This document shows positions 51,823 to 59,995 of a stretch of 64,000 bases of DNA, in pieces. The DNA is from Wansuia hejianensis (GTDB taxonomy: Bacteria; Bacillota; Clostridia; Lachnospirales; Lachnospiraceae), in the NCBI RefSeq assembly GCF_014337215.1, contig NZ_CP060635.1:2121501-2185500 (forward strand). Direction: 5' to 3'. The notes below the pieces were generated by a model. The model made no database searches. It saw nothing but the letters and a program-made list of their open reading frames with translations, and was not told the DNA's origin. Both the position numbers and the translations under genes were made by a program. Within the stretch, counting starts at the first letter, position 1, and each line of letters starts with the position of its first letter.

Positions 51823-52681
51823 GGGCTTTCCTCCTGTTCAGTAAGGATACCGAAAGGTTAATGATCAGGATAAACACGAAGAGGACTACGCCTGTGGCAA
51901 TCAGGGCTTCTCTGTGCAGGCCGGACGCATATCCCATCTCCATAACAATATTAGAAGTCAGCGTCCTGACTCCTTCTGTCAGCCCTTTGGGCATCCAGAC
52001 ATGGTTGCCTGCTACCATGATCACCGCCATAGTCTCCCCGATGGCGCGGCCGATGCCCAGCACCAGCCCGGCGACTACGCCCGACTTGGCAGCCGGGACC
52101 ACCGTAAAAAACACACTCTTAGAATGAGTCGCCCCCAGGGCAAGCGCTCCTTCATAATAGCTGTCCGGCACACTCTGCAGCGCAGGCTCCACCACGCCGA
52201 CTACTGTCGGCAATATCATGATTGCCAGCAGTATAGAAGCCGTCAGCATGGTGCTTCCGCTCCTGAGGTTAAAAATCTGTTTTACCGCCGGAACCATCAG
52301 CACCAGTCCAAAAAATCCATATACGACGGAAGGCACGCCGGCCATCAGATTGATCCCGGATTTCAACGGTCCGTATAGCTTTTTGGGGCAATAGAAAGCC
52401 ATAAATATGGAGGTCAATATGGCGATCGGAACACCCAGAACTATCGCTCCCGCAGTCACATACAGGCTGCCCAGGATAAAAGGCAGAATCCCGTAAATGT
52501 TATTGCCCGGTTTCCAGGTCTCTCCCAGCAGGAAATCAAAAATGCCAATTTCGCGCATGGCTGGAATGCCGTTGGCAAACAGGAATACACAGATCAGGAC
52601 TACTGCGAATACAGAGACACAGGCAGCGATCAGAAAGACTATCTTCATTCCTGTTTCTTTCAACTTCGCTCTTGATTTCAT
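51815..52681 (-). CDS. pstC: Phosphate ABC transporter permease PstC
   Basis: This 288-residue permease partner of PstA has a first helix near residues 12-35, PSVVYGFFGLVLMVPAVKQ, ILPTVVGVVEPALQSVPDSY and the coupling loop YYEGALALGATHSKSVFFTV. It follows pstS after a 109-bp gap holding a strong stem-loop (52738-52761). Confidence 0.95.
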   Translation of the reverse strand: MKSRAKLKETGMKIVFLIAACVSVFAVVLICVFLFANGIPAMREIGIFDFLLGETWKPGNNIYGILPFILGSLYVTAGAIVLGVPIAILTSIFMAFYCPKKLYGPLKSGINLMAGVPSVVYGFFGLVLMVPAVKQIFNLRSGSTMLTASILLAIMILPTVVGVVEPALQSVPDSYYEGALALGATHSKSVFFTVVPAAKSGVVAGLVLGIGRAIGETMAVIMVAGNHVWMPKGLTEGVRTLTSNIVMEMGYASGLHREALIATGVVLFVFILIINLSVSLLNRRKAHE

Positions 52682-52737
52682 AAAATCGTTCTCCTTGGCT
52701 TATGTTAAAGGAATGTAAAGACCCTTGTCTGGAAAAG

Positions 52738-52761
52738 GGGGACAGGGCAAGCCCTGTCCCC
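52738..52761 (-). other. Stem-loop between pstS and pstC
   Basis: Perfect arms GGGGACAGGGC and GCCCTGTCCCC with a 2-nt AA loop. No T-run follows. Its place directly after pstS suggests partial termination or 3'-end protection that would make the binding protein more abundant than the membrane subunits. Confidence 0.7.
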
Positions 52762-52790
52762 TACCTGGTCTTATGTATTCCTATTTCCAG

Positions 52791-53765
52791 TTACTGAAGT
52801 TCAGACCAATCGGTGACTGCTCCGGTAAAGATATCTTTTACCTGGTCACTGGTTAACTCCTCCGTTGGATTGTCATTGTTGACAATTACCGCTATGCCGT
52901 CCGTTGCGATTACAGTCGCCGTTACGCCCTGGCTGGTTTCTTCCTCTTTCAGCTCACGGGAAGCCATACCGATATCGCACAGCCCGTCAACAGTCGAGGT
53001 AACACCAGTGGTAGAATCAGACTGCTGTACTTCGATGTTTGCGTCCGGATTCAGTTTCTTGTACGCCTCAGCCAGCTTTTCCATTACCGGAGTTACTGAG
53101 GATGAACCTGCAACCACAACCTTGTCACTTCCGGCTTTTCCGCTGTAAGCCTCTGTTCCGTCAAGCGGAATATAACCTGCTTCTTCCACTACTGCCTGTC
53201 CCTCAGTGCTCAGGATGTAGTCCACAAAATCCTGTGCGGACTCACTCAGACCGTCTTTGGTCACGATATTGAACGGTCTCGTCACCTTATATTCGCCTGC
53301 CTTGACATTATCCACGCTCGCTTCCGCCCCGTCGATCTTAACCGCCTTAACGGTATCATTCAGAGATCCCAGAGAGATATAACCGATGGATGAAGTGTCG
53401 CCCGCTACGGTTGTCATCATAACTGAGGTGTTATTGGTGATCTGGGCAGCCTCTGTAGTCATATCTACTTTCTCGCCCGCATCATTCTTCTCTTCAATCC
53501 CAAACAGCTCGATAAAAGCGCCTCTTGTACCGGAACCGTCCTCACGGGATACAACATTAATCGGCCCCTCCGCCGCTGCAGTGCTGTTCGTTCCTTTGCT
53601 CTCACTCTTCGCCTCTGTATTCGCCTCAGGAGTTGAAGCAGCTTCTGCGGCCGTTGAAGAAGAATTACTTCCTTCGCCCGAACCAGAATTAGAATTGCTG
53701 CCGCAGCCCACCAGCAGACCAGCCGCAACAGTCAGTGCCATAAACATTGCAATACCTTTTTTCAT
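52791..53765 (-). CDS. pstS: Phosphate-binding lipoprotein PstS
   Basis: This 324-residue extracellular phosphate-binding protein has a signal MKKGIAMFMALTVAAGLLVG with lipobox LVGC (Cys21), then a Ser/Ala/Glu-rich linker (about 22-68). The fold has phosphate-contact motifs NVVSREDGSGTRGAFIELFG and VVAGSSSVTPVMEKLAEAY. The two halves appear in the swapped order seen in many clostridial PstS proteins. First gene of the pst-pho operon. Confidence 0.93.
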   Translation of the reverse strand: MKKGIAMFMALTVAAGLLVGCGSNSNSGSGEGSNSSSTAAEAASTPEANTEAKSESKGTNSTAAAEGPINVVSREDGSGTRGAFIELFGIEEKNDAGEKVDMTTEAAQITNNTSVMMTTVAGDTSSIGYISLGSLNDTVKAVKIDGAEASVDNVKAGEYKVTRPFNIVTKDGLSESAQDFVDYILSTEGQAVVEEAGYIPLDGTEAYSGKAGSDKVVVAGSSSVTPVMEKLAEAYKKLNPDANIEVQQSDSTTGVTSTVDGLCDIGMASRELKEEETSQGVTATVIATDGIAVIVNNDNPTEELTSDQVKDIFTGAVTDWSELQ

Positions 53766-53837
53766 AACTAATTTTCTCCTCTTTTTCTTCGTTTTATGAT
53801 TTTACATTTCTTTTTTACAATCCAATCATAGCAGTTG

Positions 53838-53880
53838 AATGTAAAATGCAAAATCAGCCATATGTTAAATCCACGTAAAA
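53838..53880 (-). promoter_or_regulatory. Possible PhoB-binding repeats upstream of pstS
   Basis: On the minus strand TTTTACGTGG, TTTAACATAT and TTTTACATTC recur within 45 bp, resembling the TTnACA direct repeats bound by PhoB/PhoP-type regulators. The first two are spaced about 11 bp apart. The operon encodes its own PhoB, which supports the guess. Confidence 0.4.
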
Positions 53881-53890
53881 TTATAGGTTT

Positions 53891-54712
53891 TGCTTCCAAA
53901 TGGTCGGGGAAGGGGGGGCGAGTTGGATACCCGGACGAAAGGGTGGGGGGAGGCGGGGCGGAACAGGGACAGCGCCATGGAAGGCTTCGGCCTGAAGTTC
54001 TGCTAAGCGGCCATCAGCACCTACAGGGAGGTACCAGGGCAAGTCCGGTAGAAATCCTGATGGATTTCTATCCTCCGTGCCCTTCAGGTATTGTGCGTGA
54101 GGCACAATACCTGCCCTCCCTTCCGGCGCTGCTGCCCGCTAAGCAGAACTAATCAGGCCTGCAGAAATCCATGGCGCTGTCCCTGTTCCACCCCGCCTCC
54201 CCCCACCCTTTCTGGTGATCTAAAACGCTTCACCCAGGTTCTCCGAAAGTGTCATCGGTATGGTTTCAAACAGTAATCAGTGGCTGATAGCGACCGATTG
54301 GCGCCAGTATTTCTTTATTGAATATCGAAATCTGCCGTCTGAGACCATCGGGGTCCCTCCCCTGGCGAGAGCCATTGTACCGTCTGGAACAGCCAGAAAA
54401 GCGGCGGGAGAGCTCCAGGGGCTGCGGCCTGACGGGCAGACCTCTGCAGGGTTGTTAGTGATTCTTGACTTCCGGAGACCGCTCTCCAGGGGGCGTCCGC
54501 TGTGCTTCAAGCACGGCGGGCGAGGGGAACGGAGGATGGAAGGCATCAAGCCTTCCACCGGACTTTCCCCGGTACCCCTGGAGAGCGGCCTCCGGAGGTC
54601 TTAGAATCACTTCAACCCGAAGCCCAGTCTGCCCGTCAGACTGCAGCCTCTGGAACTCTCCCGCTGCTTTTCGTCCGGGTATCCCCCCCCTCGCCACAAA
54701 ACCGTAATTTAA
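53891..54712. repeat. 822-bp non-coding element with two very long hairpins and repeat ends
   Basis: Left end TGCTTCCAAATGGTCGGG and right end CTCGCC...ACCGTAATTTAA are shared with the 119-bp copy at 25996-26114. Outer arms are GGATACCCGGACGAAA and TTTTCGTCCGGGTATCC. Hairpin I: 53938-53981 pairs with 54168-54211 (43 of 44 positions) and pairing continues inward, ending in smaller hairpins such as GGTATTGTGC/GCACAATACC (54087-54111). Hairpin II: about 54404-54492 pairs with 54574-54664 over about 88 nt with scattered mismatches. The 54213-54400 spacer shows no gene. Frames here are Pro/Arg/Gly-rich shadows. It sits just past the terminator of the alpha/beta hydrolase gene. Confidence 0.8.
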
Positions 54713-54713
54713 A

Positions 54714-54762
54714 AGCCCTGAACGCAGCACAGCTTTTTTCGCTGTCTCCTGCCTTCAGGGCT
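54714..54762 (-). terminator. Terminator after the alpha/beta hydrolase gene
   Basis: Arms AGCCCTG (54714-54720) and CAGGGCT (54756-54762), with inner GCAG/CTGC and an ACAGC/GCTGT stem. On the minus strand TTTTAAA follows, at the point where the 822-bp repeat element ends. Confidence 0.75.
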
Positions 54763-54767
54763 TCCTG

Positions 54768-55727
54768 TCACCAATTTTTTGTTATGTATTTTTCCACATC
54801 CGCATAGATGTCATACCGGCATTCTTCATTTAATATTTCATGGCGCAGCCCCGGATATAGCTTACCTCTTACGTTCCGGTAGCCTGCCATCCGCATGGTC
54901 TCCAGGGCCTGTTTGAACTTCCTGGGATTTACTATACAAGGGTCTTCGGCGCCGCCGATAAAAAGGACCGGTAATTCAGGGCATTTGCACTGCCAGCCTT
55001 TCAGCCTGTAGGTATCGTCCATCAGATCGAACAGTGTCAGATATCCGTCTACCGTAAATGTAAAGCCACAGCCAGGGTCCTGTTCATAGGCTTCTACTAC
55101 TGCGGCTGATGAACAGATCCAGGAAAAGGTACTTTTTTCCGCGGCGAAACGGCGGACATAGGGACCGAAAGATAAGCCTTCTATCCGCTTGCTGATATGT
55201 CGGTCTCCGTGTGAGGCCTTTTCCATCTTGGCCAGTATGCGCCCAAAGGCAGTTCCTGGATTCTTGCTGGGGGAACCGCAGACGATCAGCATCTTAAGCT
55301 CATCATCCCAACGCTTCGCATAGCAGCGGGCTGCCAGCGAACCCATACTGTGACCAAACAGGATGACCGGGAGTCCGGGCCAGCGTTCTCTGGCAAAGGC
55401 AGTGATCTGATGCAGGTCGGCCAGCATCGCTTCTTCTCCGCCTCCATACATATATCCCAGATCCTTCTCCTCCCGGACGCTGTGTCCATGGCCTCTGTGG
55501 TCATGGATGACACAGGCAAACCCCCTCTGGCTCATAAATTCCATAAAGTCCAGATAGCGCTCCTTATGCTCGCACATGCCATGAGAAATCTGGAAGATAC
55601 CTTTCACCGTCTCTCCCTCGGAAGGCAACGTAATGAGCACCTCCAGATTTAAACCATCATAGGCGGACGGAACTGTTACTACTTCTCCCGTAGTTGTCAC
55701 CCCTTTCTGTTCCCCTGGTCCATACAC
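54768..55727 (-). CDS. Alpha/beta hydrolase (monoacylglycerol lipase/lysophospholipase-like)
   Basis: This 319-residue serine hydrolase has the nucleophile elbow FGHSMGS near residue 125, the oxyanion-side motif HDHRGHGHS, and a late acid (GGAEDPCIVNP) and His (PGLRHEILNE). The family cleaves lipid or ester bonds. It follows the purine nucleoside phosphorylase gene by 5 bp. The first nine residues may not be used: a GTG at residue 10 (TTTGEVVTV) is a second start option. Confidence 0.88.
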   Translation of the reverse strand: MYGPGEQKGVTTTGEVVTVPSAYDGLNLEVLITLPSEGETVKGIFQISHGMCEHKERYLDFMEFMSQRGFACVIHDHRGHGHSVREEKDLGYMYGGGEEAMLADLHQITAFARERWPGLPVILFGHSMGSLAARCYAKRWDDELKMLIVCGSPSKNPGTAFGRILAKMEKASHGDRHISKRIEGLSFGPYVRRFAAEKSTFSWICSSAAVVEAYEQDPGCGFTFTVDGYLTLFDLMDDTYRLKGWQCKCPELPVLFIGGAEDPCIVNPRKFKQALETMRMAGYRNVRGKLYPGLRHEILNEECRYDIYADVEKYITKNW

Positions 55728-55732
55728 GGCGC

Positions 55733-56572
55733 TCAGCAGCCGGGCAGGGCTCCCATCCGGCGGATGCCCTCTGACAGTATTCTCTTAAAAGCCGGCGCAG
55801 CTTCATCGGCCGCCTTCTGCACCTCACCGTGGGACAATGGGCTGTCCGTGATCCCGCAGGCCATATTCGTGATGCAGGAAATCCCGCATACCTTCATCCC
55901 GCAGTGATTGGCAGCCACCGCTTCACAGGCTGTGCTCATTCCCACCGCATCCGCGCCCAGCAGACGGCACATCCTGACCTCGGCCGGCGTCTCATAATTG
56001 GGTCCTGTCAGCTGGACATAAACACCTTCCTTCAGGGAAATCCCCAGGTCTGCGGCTGTACTGCGCAGGATCTCCTGAAGCTCCCTCTTGTAGATATTGC
56101 TCATATCACAAAATCTGGGCCCCAACCCATCCAGGTTCGGGCCGATCAGCGGCGACGGAACAAAATTACTGATCTGATCCGTTATCATCATAAAGTCACC
56201 CGGCCGGAATTCCGGATTCATGCCCCCGGCCGCATTGGTCAGGAATAAAATCTCAGCGCCCATCTTCCACATCAGCCGGACAGGCAGCACAACATCGGCA
56301 ATCGGATATCCCTCATAGTAATGGACCCTGCCCTGCATGATGACGGTCGGAACTCCCTGGACGTACCCGAATACAAAACGCCCCTTATGGCCCGGTACCG
56401 TAGAGACGGGAAAACCCTCAATTTCCGAATAGCCTATAACGGCCTCCGACTGAATCTCATCTGCGAATTCTCCCAGCCCGGAACCAAGGATCAGCGCAAC
56501 CTCAGGGGCAAAAGGAATCTTTGCCCGGATGCTTTCATAACAGTTGTTCAACTTCACTTCAACCGGATACAT
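55733..56572 (-). CDS. punA: Purine nucleoside phosphorylase
   Basis: This 279-residue, type I (trimeric) PNP splits inosine and guanosine with phosphate. Family text: ALILGSGLGEFADEI, STVPGHKGRFVFGYV, MQGRVHYYEGY, LTNAAGGMNPEF, QLTGPNYETPAEVRM and VGMSTACEAVAANHCGM. All phosphate and base-binding positions appear present. It lies 16 bp after a small membrane-protein gene and just before the hydrolase. Confidence 0.95.
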   Translation of the reverse strand: MYPVEVKLNNCYESIRAKIPFAPEVALILGSGLGEFADEIQSEAVIGYSEIEGFPVSTVPGHKGRFVFGYVQGVPTVIMQGRVHYYEGYPIADVVLPVRLMWKMGAEILFLTNAAGGMNPEFRPGDFMMITDQISNFVPSPLIGPNLDGLGPRFCDMSNIYKRELQEILRSTAADLGISLKEGVYVQLTGPNYETPAEVRMCRLLGADAVGMSTACEAVAANHCGMKVCGISCITNMACGITDSPLSHGEVQKAADEAAPAFKRILSEGIRRMGALPGC

Positions 56573-56588
56573 CCTACCACGCTCCTTC

Positions 56589-56909
56589 TCATTCCGGAAA
56601 ATTTTTCTTCAGATAGATAATCAGAAGTATCATGCTGAGAATGACGATCCCCATGGTCACGATCGGCACCCATCGGTAGGTGAAGCCTAGCACAGCCATC
56701 AGTACCTCGCTTAAGCCAATGGCCAGGAGGAACCAGGCAATTGCTCTCTGGTAACGCATTTCTTGCTCCGGCGTTCTCTTTTTCTTCTGAGCCATGGTGT
56801 CTTTTCCAGAAAATGCCCGTAGAATTCCGTTTCCCTTGCCTGCAAAAAATATTACGGCAAGCACACCCATAATTCCTGCGAACACCCAGTCAAATGTTGG
56901 ACTAAACAT
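56589..56909 (-). CDS. Small membrane protein of unknown function (3 TM)
   Basis: 106 residues with hydrophobic helices at about 8-24, 52-72 and 78-100 and a basic cytosolic loop (SGKDTMAQKKKRTPEQEM). No family recognised with certainty; it resembles small DUF-type membrane proteins of Clostridia. It lies 16 bp before punA and may be co-transcribed. Confidence 0.7.
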   Translation of the reverse strand: MFSPTFDWVFAGIMGVLAVIFFAGKGNGILRAFSGKDTMAQKKKRTPEQEMRYQRAIAWFLLAIGLSEVLMAVLGFTYRWVPIVTMGIVILSMILLIIYLKKNFPE

Positions 56910-56949
56910 AATGTTCCTTACCCCACTGTTCTTAATGTTTACTATAAAA

Positions 56950-56977
56950 GCCCCGGACGGCAGCCATAAGCCGGGGC
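56950..56977 (-). terminator. Terminator after the zinc-ribbon protein gene
   Basis: Arms GCCCCGG (56950-56956) and CCGGGGC (56971-56977) followed on the minus strand by TTTTATAG. Ends the short transcript from 57023-57280. Confidence 0.8.
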
Positions 56978-57022
56978 GCGCCCGCGTCAGCGAACATGTC
57001 TGTTAATTATCATACCAGATTT

Positions 57023-57280
57023 TTACAGGCTTGTCCATCCGACTTCTGTTTCTTCTTCCTCTTTTACAGGAACTGCAAACTGCGCCGTCAGTTTATCATA
57101 GCATTCTTCACAAAGATCAAAGTGATGAATGGAAGTATCCTTTTTAGAAAAGTACCCCCAGGTCACATCCACGGAGCAGATTCCTTCTTTCAAAACGCCG
57201 TTTTCTATCAGCAGCTGTTTCCCGCAGCAATTGCAGACTGCCAGTTCCAGCTCGTTTGTTTTTTTGTCATATTTTCTCAT
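57023..57280 (-). CDS. Small protein with a CxxC-type zinc-ribbon
   Basis: 85 residues. Two cysteine pairs, AVCNCCGKQ and DLCEECYDKL, about 40 residues apart, suggest a zinc ribbon, and an acidic tail follows (VKEEEETEVGW). The ATG at 57280 has a GGGGAGGAA site upstream; a longer frame to 57337 adds unrelated residues. Function unknown. Confidence 0.75.
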   Translation of the reverse strand: MRKYDKKTNELELAVCNCCGKQLLIENGVLKEGICSVDVTWGYFSKKDTSIHHFDLCEECYDKLTAQFAVPVKEEEETEVGWTSL

Positions 57281-57405
57281 GTGAATTCCTCCCCGGTTCA
57301 ATAGACAGGTTGTTGGTTCATCCTCAGTATAACGCATCCGGATGACCGCGCCTAGTGGGAAGTAGCGTCAGTTCTGGAAAAAGCTAGCGCAGCGCATGGC
57401 CTCCT

Positions 57406-57840
57406 TCACCGTCTGGACATCAGCACCGCATCTTCCACCGGTTCCTCGTAATAATCTTTCCTGATACCCTCCCTGACAAAGCCCAGCTGTTCATACAGCC
57501 GCAAAGCCTTGTCATTGCTCCTTCTCACTTCCAGGTAAAGCCGGGTAACCCCTGCCTCTGCAGCGCGCCCGATCAGCTCCTTCACAAGCTGACTGCCGAT
57601 TCCCTGGCCCTGACGGCTTTTTGCTACGGACACATTGGTGATGTCGCCTTCATCCGGCACCATCACTACGCCGCAGTATCCTGCAATCTGATCGCCATCT
57701 TCCGCCACGAGAAACAGGGTGTCCTGGCGCAGCAGAAAGGAGAAAAAGCCATTTTCCGTCCAGGGCACTGAAAAATTCTCCCGTTCAATGACCATAACCT
57801 GCTCCAGGTCATCCAGCGTCATTTCCCGCACCTTAACCAT
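57406..57840 (-). CDS. rimI: Ribosomal-protein S18-alanine N-acetyltransferase RimI
   Basis: This 144-residue GNAT enzyme carries the acetyl-CoA loop VAKSRQGQGIGSQLVKELI and VTRLYLEVRRSNDKALRLYEQLGF. In Clostridia rimI commonly follows tsaB, as here with an 8-bp overlap. Assigned by context as well as sequence; other N-acetyl targets are possible. Confidence 0.9.
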   Translation of the reverse strand: MVKVREMTLDDLEQVMVIERENFSVPWTENGFFSFLLRQDTLFLVAEDGDQIAGYCGVVMVPDEGDITNVSVAKSRQGQGIGSQLVKELIGRAAEAGVTRLYLEVRRSNDKALRLYEQLGFVREGIRKDYYEEPVEDAVLMSRR

Positions 57841-58654
57841 TTGTTATCCCCCCTTTTGAATATCCCTGCCCTGACTCAGGCTGCCTGCATGCAAACTGCC
57901 TGCAGTCTGACCGTCCGCGTTCAGACTTATCACGCCCGGATAGCTCCCGTCCGGACTGTTCACGCTCCGCCCGCTCACGCTCTGCCTGAGAGAGCCGGAG
58001 ATACTCCGGCTGGTGCTCTCTGGCAGTCTGAATCTTACCTTCCTCATAATATTTCAGCGCCAGGGCGCCCAAAGCTCCGGCCCTCTGTCTGTTCAGATGG
58101 GGCGGCGCCTCTGTAAACGGCACCTTCAGAAGCTCCTGAAGCTTTTCCCTGTAGACGGCCGCCCCATCTCCCAGCACGGTCACCGGCTCGCCCAAACGGT
58201 TCAGCTCCTCTGCCAAATCCGCCACCGCTTCCGGCTTCTGAGCCGCCACAGTCAGAAGCTCGTGATTATTGAACCGGTAGATCCCCGTATAGACCTGACA
58301 GCGCCGTGCATCCATCATCGGACACACCAACCCCTCCGCATCATACAGGTTATAGGCCAGCGCATCCACCGTCGGCACCGAAATCAGAGGCTTATCCAGA
58401 GCCAGCCCCAGCCCCTTCGCCGTGGCCGACCCGATCCGCAGCCCGGTGAACGAACCAGGCCCTCCCGCCACCGCTATGGCATCCAGAGTTTTCAAATCCA
58501 TGTCTATCATCGAAGCCGCCGCATCCAGCATCGGAAGCAGCGTCTGAGAATGCGTTTTCTTATAATTCACCGTATATTCCGCCAGAAGCACACCGTCCTC
58601 CAGAAACGCCACAGAGGCCACCAGCCCCGAGCTGTCAATCGCCAGTAATTTCAT
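57833..58654 (-). CDS. tsaB: tRNA t6A synthesis protein TsaB with an unusual C-terminal tail
   Basis: This is a 273-residue ASKHA-fold partner of TsaD/TsaE in making t6A on tRNA. Family text: LLAIDSSGLVASVAFLEDG, THSQTLLPMLDAAASMID, VAGGPGSFTGLRIGSATAKGLG, CPMMDARRCQVYTG. The usual length is about 230-240. Here residues about 218-273 form a charged, low-complexity tail with repeating Glu/Arg/Ser units (RELSGRDKSERGRSDCR). The gene overlaps tsaE by 4 bp and rimI by 8 bp. Confidence 0.93.
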   Translation of the reverse strand: MKLLAIDSSGLVASVAFLEDGVLLAEYTVNYKKTHSQTLLPMLDAAASMIDMDLKTLDAIAVAGGPGSFTGLRIGSATAKGLGLALDKPLISVPTVDALAYNLYDAEGLVCPMMDARRCQVYTGIYRFNNHELLTVAAQKPEAVADLAEELNRLGEPVTVLGDGAAVYREKLQELLKVPFTEAPPHLNRQRAGALGALALKYYEEGKIQTAREHQPEYLRLSQAERERAEREQSGRELSGRDKSERGRSDCRQFACRQPESGQGYSKGGITNG

Positions 58655-59085
58655 CGTTCTTCCATCCCTTCTATATGAATCAGCCGGTAATCAAAGCCTT
58701 TCTCCAGATCCTTTTCTATCGATACAGAAATCACCCGTTCCGGCAACAGCTCCCGGATCAGTTCCGCCCATTCGATCAGGCAGACTCCCTCTCCGAAAAA
58801 ATAATCATCATATCCGATCTCTTCCATCTCTTCCGGTTCACCGATCCGGTACACATCAAAGTGATACAGCGGAAGCCGGCCGCCGCTGTATTCCTGCACA
58901 ATCGTAAACGTGGGGCTGCTGACCGGCTCCTCAATACCCAGCCCGGCCGCCATCCCCTTCGTAAAAATAGTCTTTCCGGCGCCCAGATCCCCGTTCAGCG
59001 TATAAATCTGACCCGGCTTTGCGTCCGCTCCCATGCGCCTTCCCAAATCAAAGGTTTCCTCCGGGCTATTCGTTTCAACTCTCAT
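58651..59085 (-). CDS. tsaE: tRNA t6A synthesis ATPase TsaE
   Basis: This 144-residue P-loop ATPase of the t6A complex has Walker A LNGDLGAGKTIFTKGMAAGL, a switch region PVSSPTFTIVQEY, and LYHFDVYRIGEPEEMEEIGYDDYF with VCLIEWAE. Standard length. First gene of tsaE-tsaB-rimI. Confidence 0.96.
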   Translation of the reverse strand: MRVETNSPEETFDLGRRMGADAKPGQIYTLNGDLGAGKTIFTKGMAAGLGIEEPVSSPTFTIVQEYSGGRLPLYHFDVYRIGEPEEMEEIGYDDYFFGEGVCLIEWAELIRELLPERVISVSIEKDLEKGFDYRLIHIEGMEER

Positions 59086-59209
59086 CTATCTGCTCCTAAC
59101 TGTTCTATCTGTTTCTGACTTCCATCTGTTCCTGACGCCTTAGTTCTACTCAGCAAACAGCTCAAAACTGCTGATATCTTATCACATTTGCTGCCTTTGA
59201 ACAAGAGGC

Positions 59210-59238
59210 TTGCCTATCGTCCCTTTTCAGAGTATAAT
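59210..59238 (+). promoter_or_regulatory. Promoter of the cyclophilin gene
   Basis: Plus strand: -35 TTGCCT (59210-59215), 17-bp spacer, -10 TATAAT (59233-59238). This lies in the 309-bp gap 59086-59394. The rest of the gap, a GC-rich leader of about 150 nt, shows no gene. Confidence 0.6.
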
Positions 59239-59394
59239 GTCGTCAGGCATTATACCAGCGCCGGGCTGCGGCCGGAAAAGGGACGATTTCCGCTGCTAAT
59301 CCCACGCATCCTGCGGAGGGATATCCTGTCCGGCGGACATGGATAATGGAAAAATACTGGTGCCGCCGGCCGGCGCAACTGAAAGGAGACAACA

Positions 59395-59913
59395 ATGGCA
59401 AATCCCATCGTTACAATCACCATGGAAAATGGTGACATTATGAAAGCTGAGCTGTATCCTGAAACAGCTCCCAATACTGTCAACAACTTTATCAGTCTGA
59501 TTAAGGAGGGCTTTTACAACGGCCTGACCTTCCACCGGGTAATTCCCGGATTTATGATCCAGGGCGGCTGCCCCCTCGGCAACGGCACAGGCGGTCCCGG
59601 CTATTCCATCAAGGGCGAATTCGCCCAGAATGGCTTTAAGAATGATCTGGCCCACAAGGAAGGCGTTCTCTCCATGGCACGCGCCATGCATCCGGATTCC
59701 GCAGGAAGTCAGTTCTTTATCATGCACAAGGACGCTCCCCATCTGGACGGCGCATACGCTTCCTTCGGTAAAATCATTGAGGGCATGGACGTAGTAGATA
59801 AAATAGCCGGCGTGCCTACAGATTTCCGGGACTGTCCAAAAGAAGCTCAGAAGATTGCTTCCATGGCCGTAGATACTCAGGGAACGGAATATCCTGCACC
59901 CGAAAAATGCTGA
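59395..59913 (+). CDS. Cyclophilin-type peptidyl-prolyl isomerase
   Basis: This 172-residue cytosolic cyclophilin catalyses cis-trans isomerisation before proline. Core text: NNFISLIKEGFYNGLTFHRV, IPGFMIQGGCPLGNGTGGPG, GVLSMARAMHPDSAGSQFFI and GKIIEGMDVVDKI. No signal peptide. An AAAGGAGAC site precedes the ATG, and a clear terminator follows. Confidence 0.96.
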   Translation: MANPIVTITMENGDIMKAELYPETAPNTVNNFISLIKEGFYNGLTFHRVIPGFMIQGGCPLGNGTGGPGYSIKGEFAQNGFKNDLAHKEGVLSMARAMHPDSAGSQFFIMHKDAPHLDGAYASFGKIIEGMDVVDKIAGVPTDFRDCPKEAQKIASMAVDTQGTEYPAPEKC

Positions 59914-59939
59914 TGTTTCCCGGTTCCTTGCAATCTGCA

Positions 59940-59976
59940 GGGGCTGTAAAATAAGTCCTTTTTTACAGCCCCTTTT
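59940..59976 (+). terminator. Terminator of the cyclophilin gene
   Basis: Arms GGGGCTGTAAAA and TTTTACAGCCCC followed by TTTTG. The stem may also serve the facing gene that ends at 59996. Confidence 0.85.
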
Positions 59977-59995
59977 GTCTGCGCATCCTCTGGGC

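Noticed and set aside
53891..54712. Group II intron, retron or CRISPR as explanation of the hairpin element
   Set aside because: No reverse transcriptase, no recognisable domain V-like hairpin, no regularly spaced direct repeats and no cas genes nearby.
53835..54807. Several 60-115-residue frames inside the 822-bp hairpin element
   Set aside because: They are Pro/Arg/Gly-rich, mirror each other across the hairpin arms, lack ribosome sites and match nothing; the DNA is better explained as non-coding.
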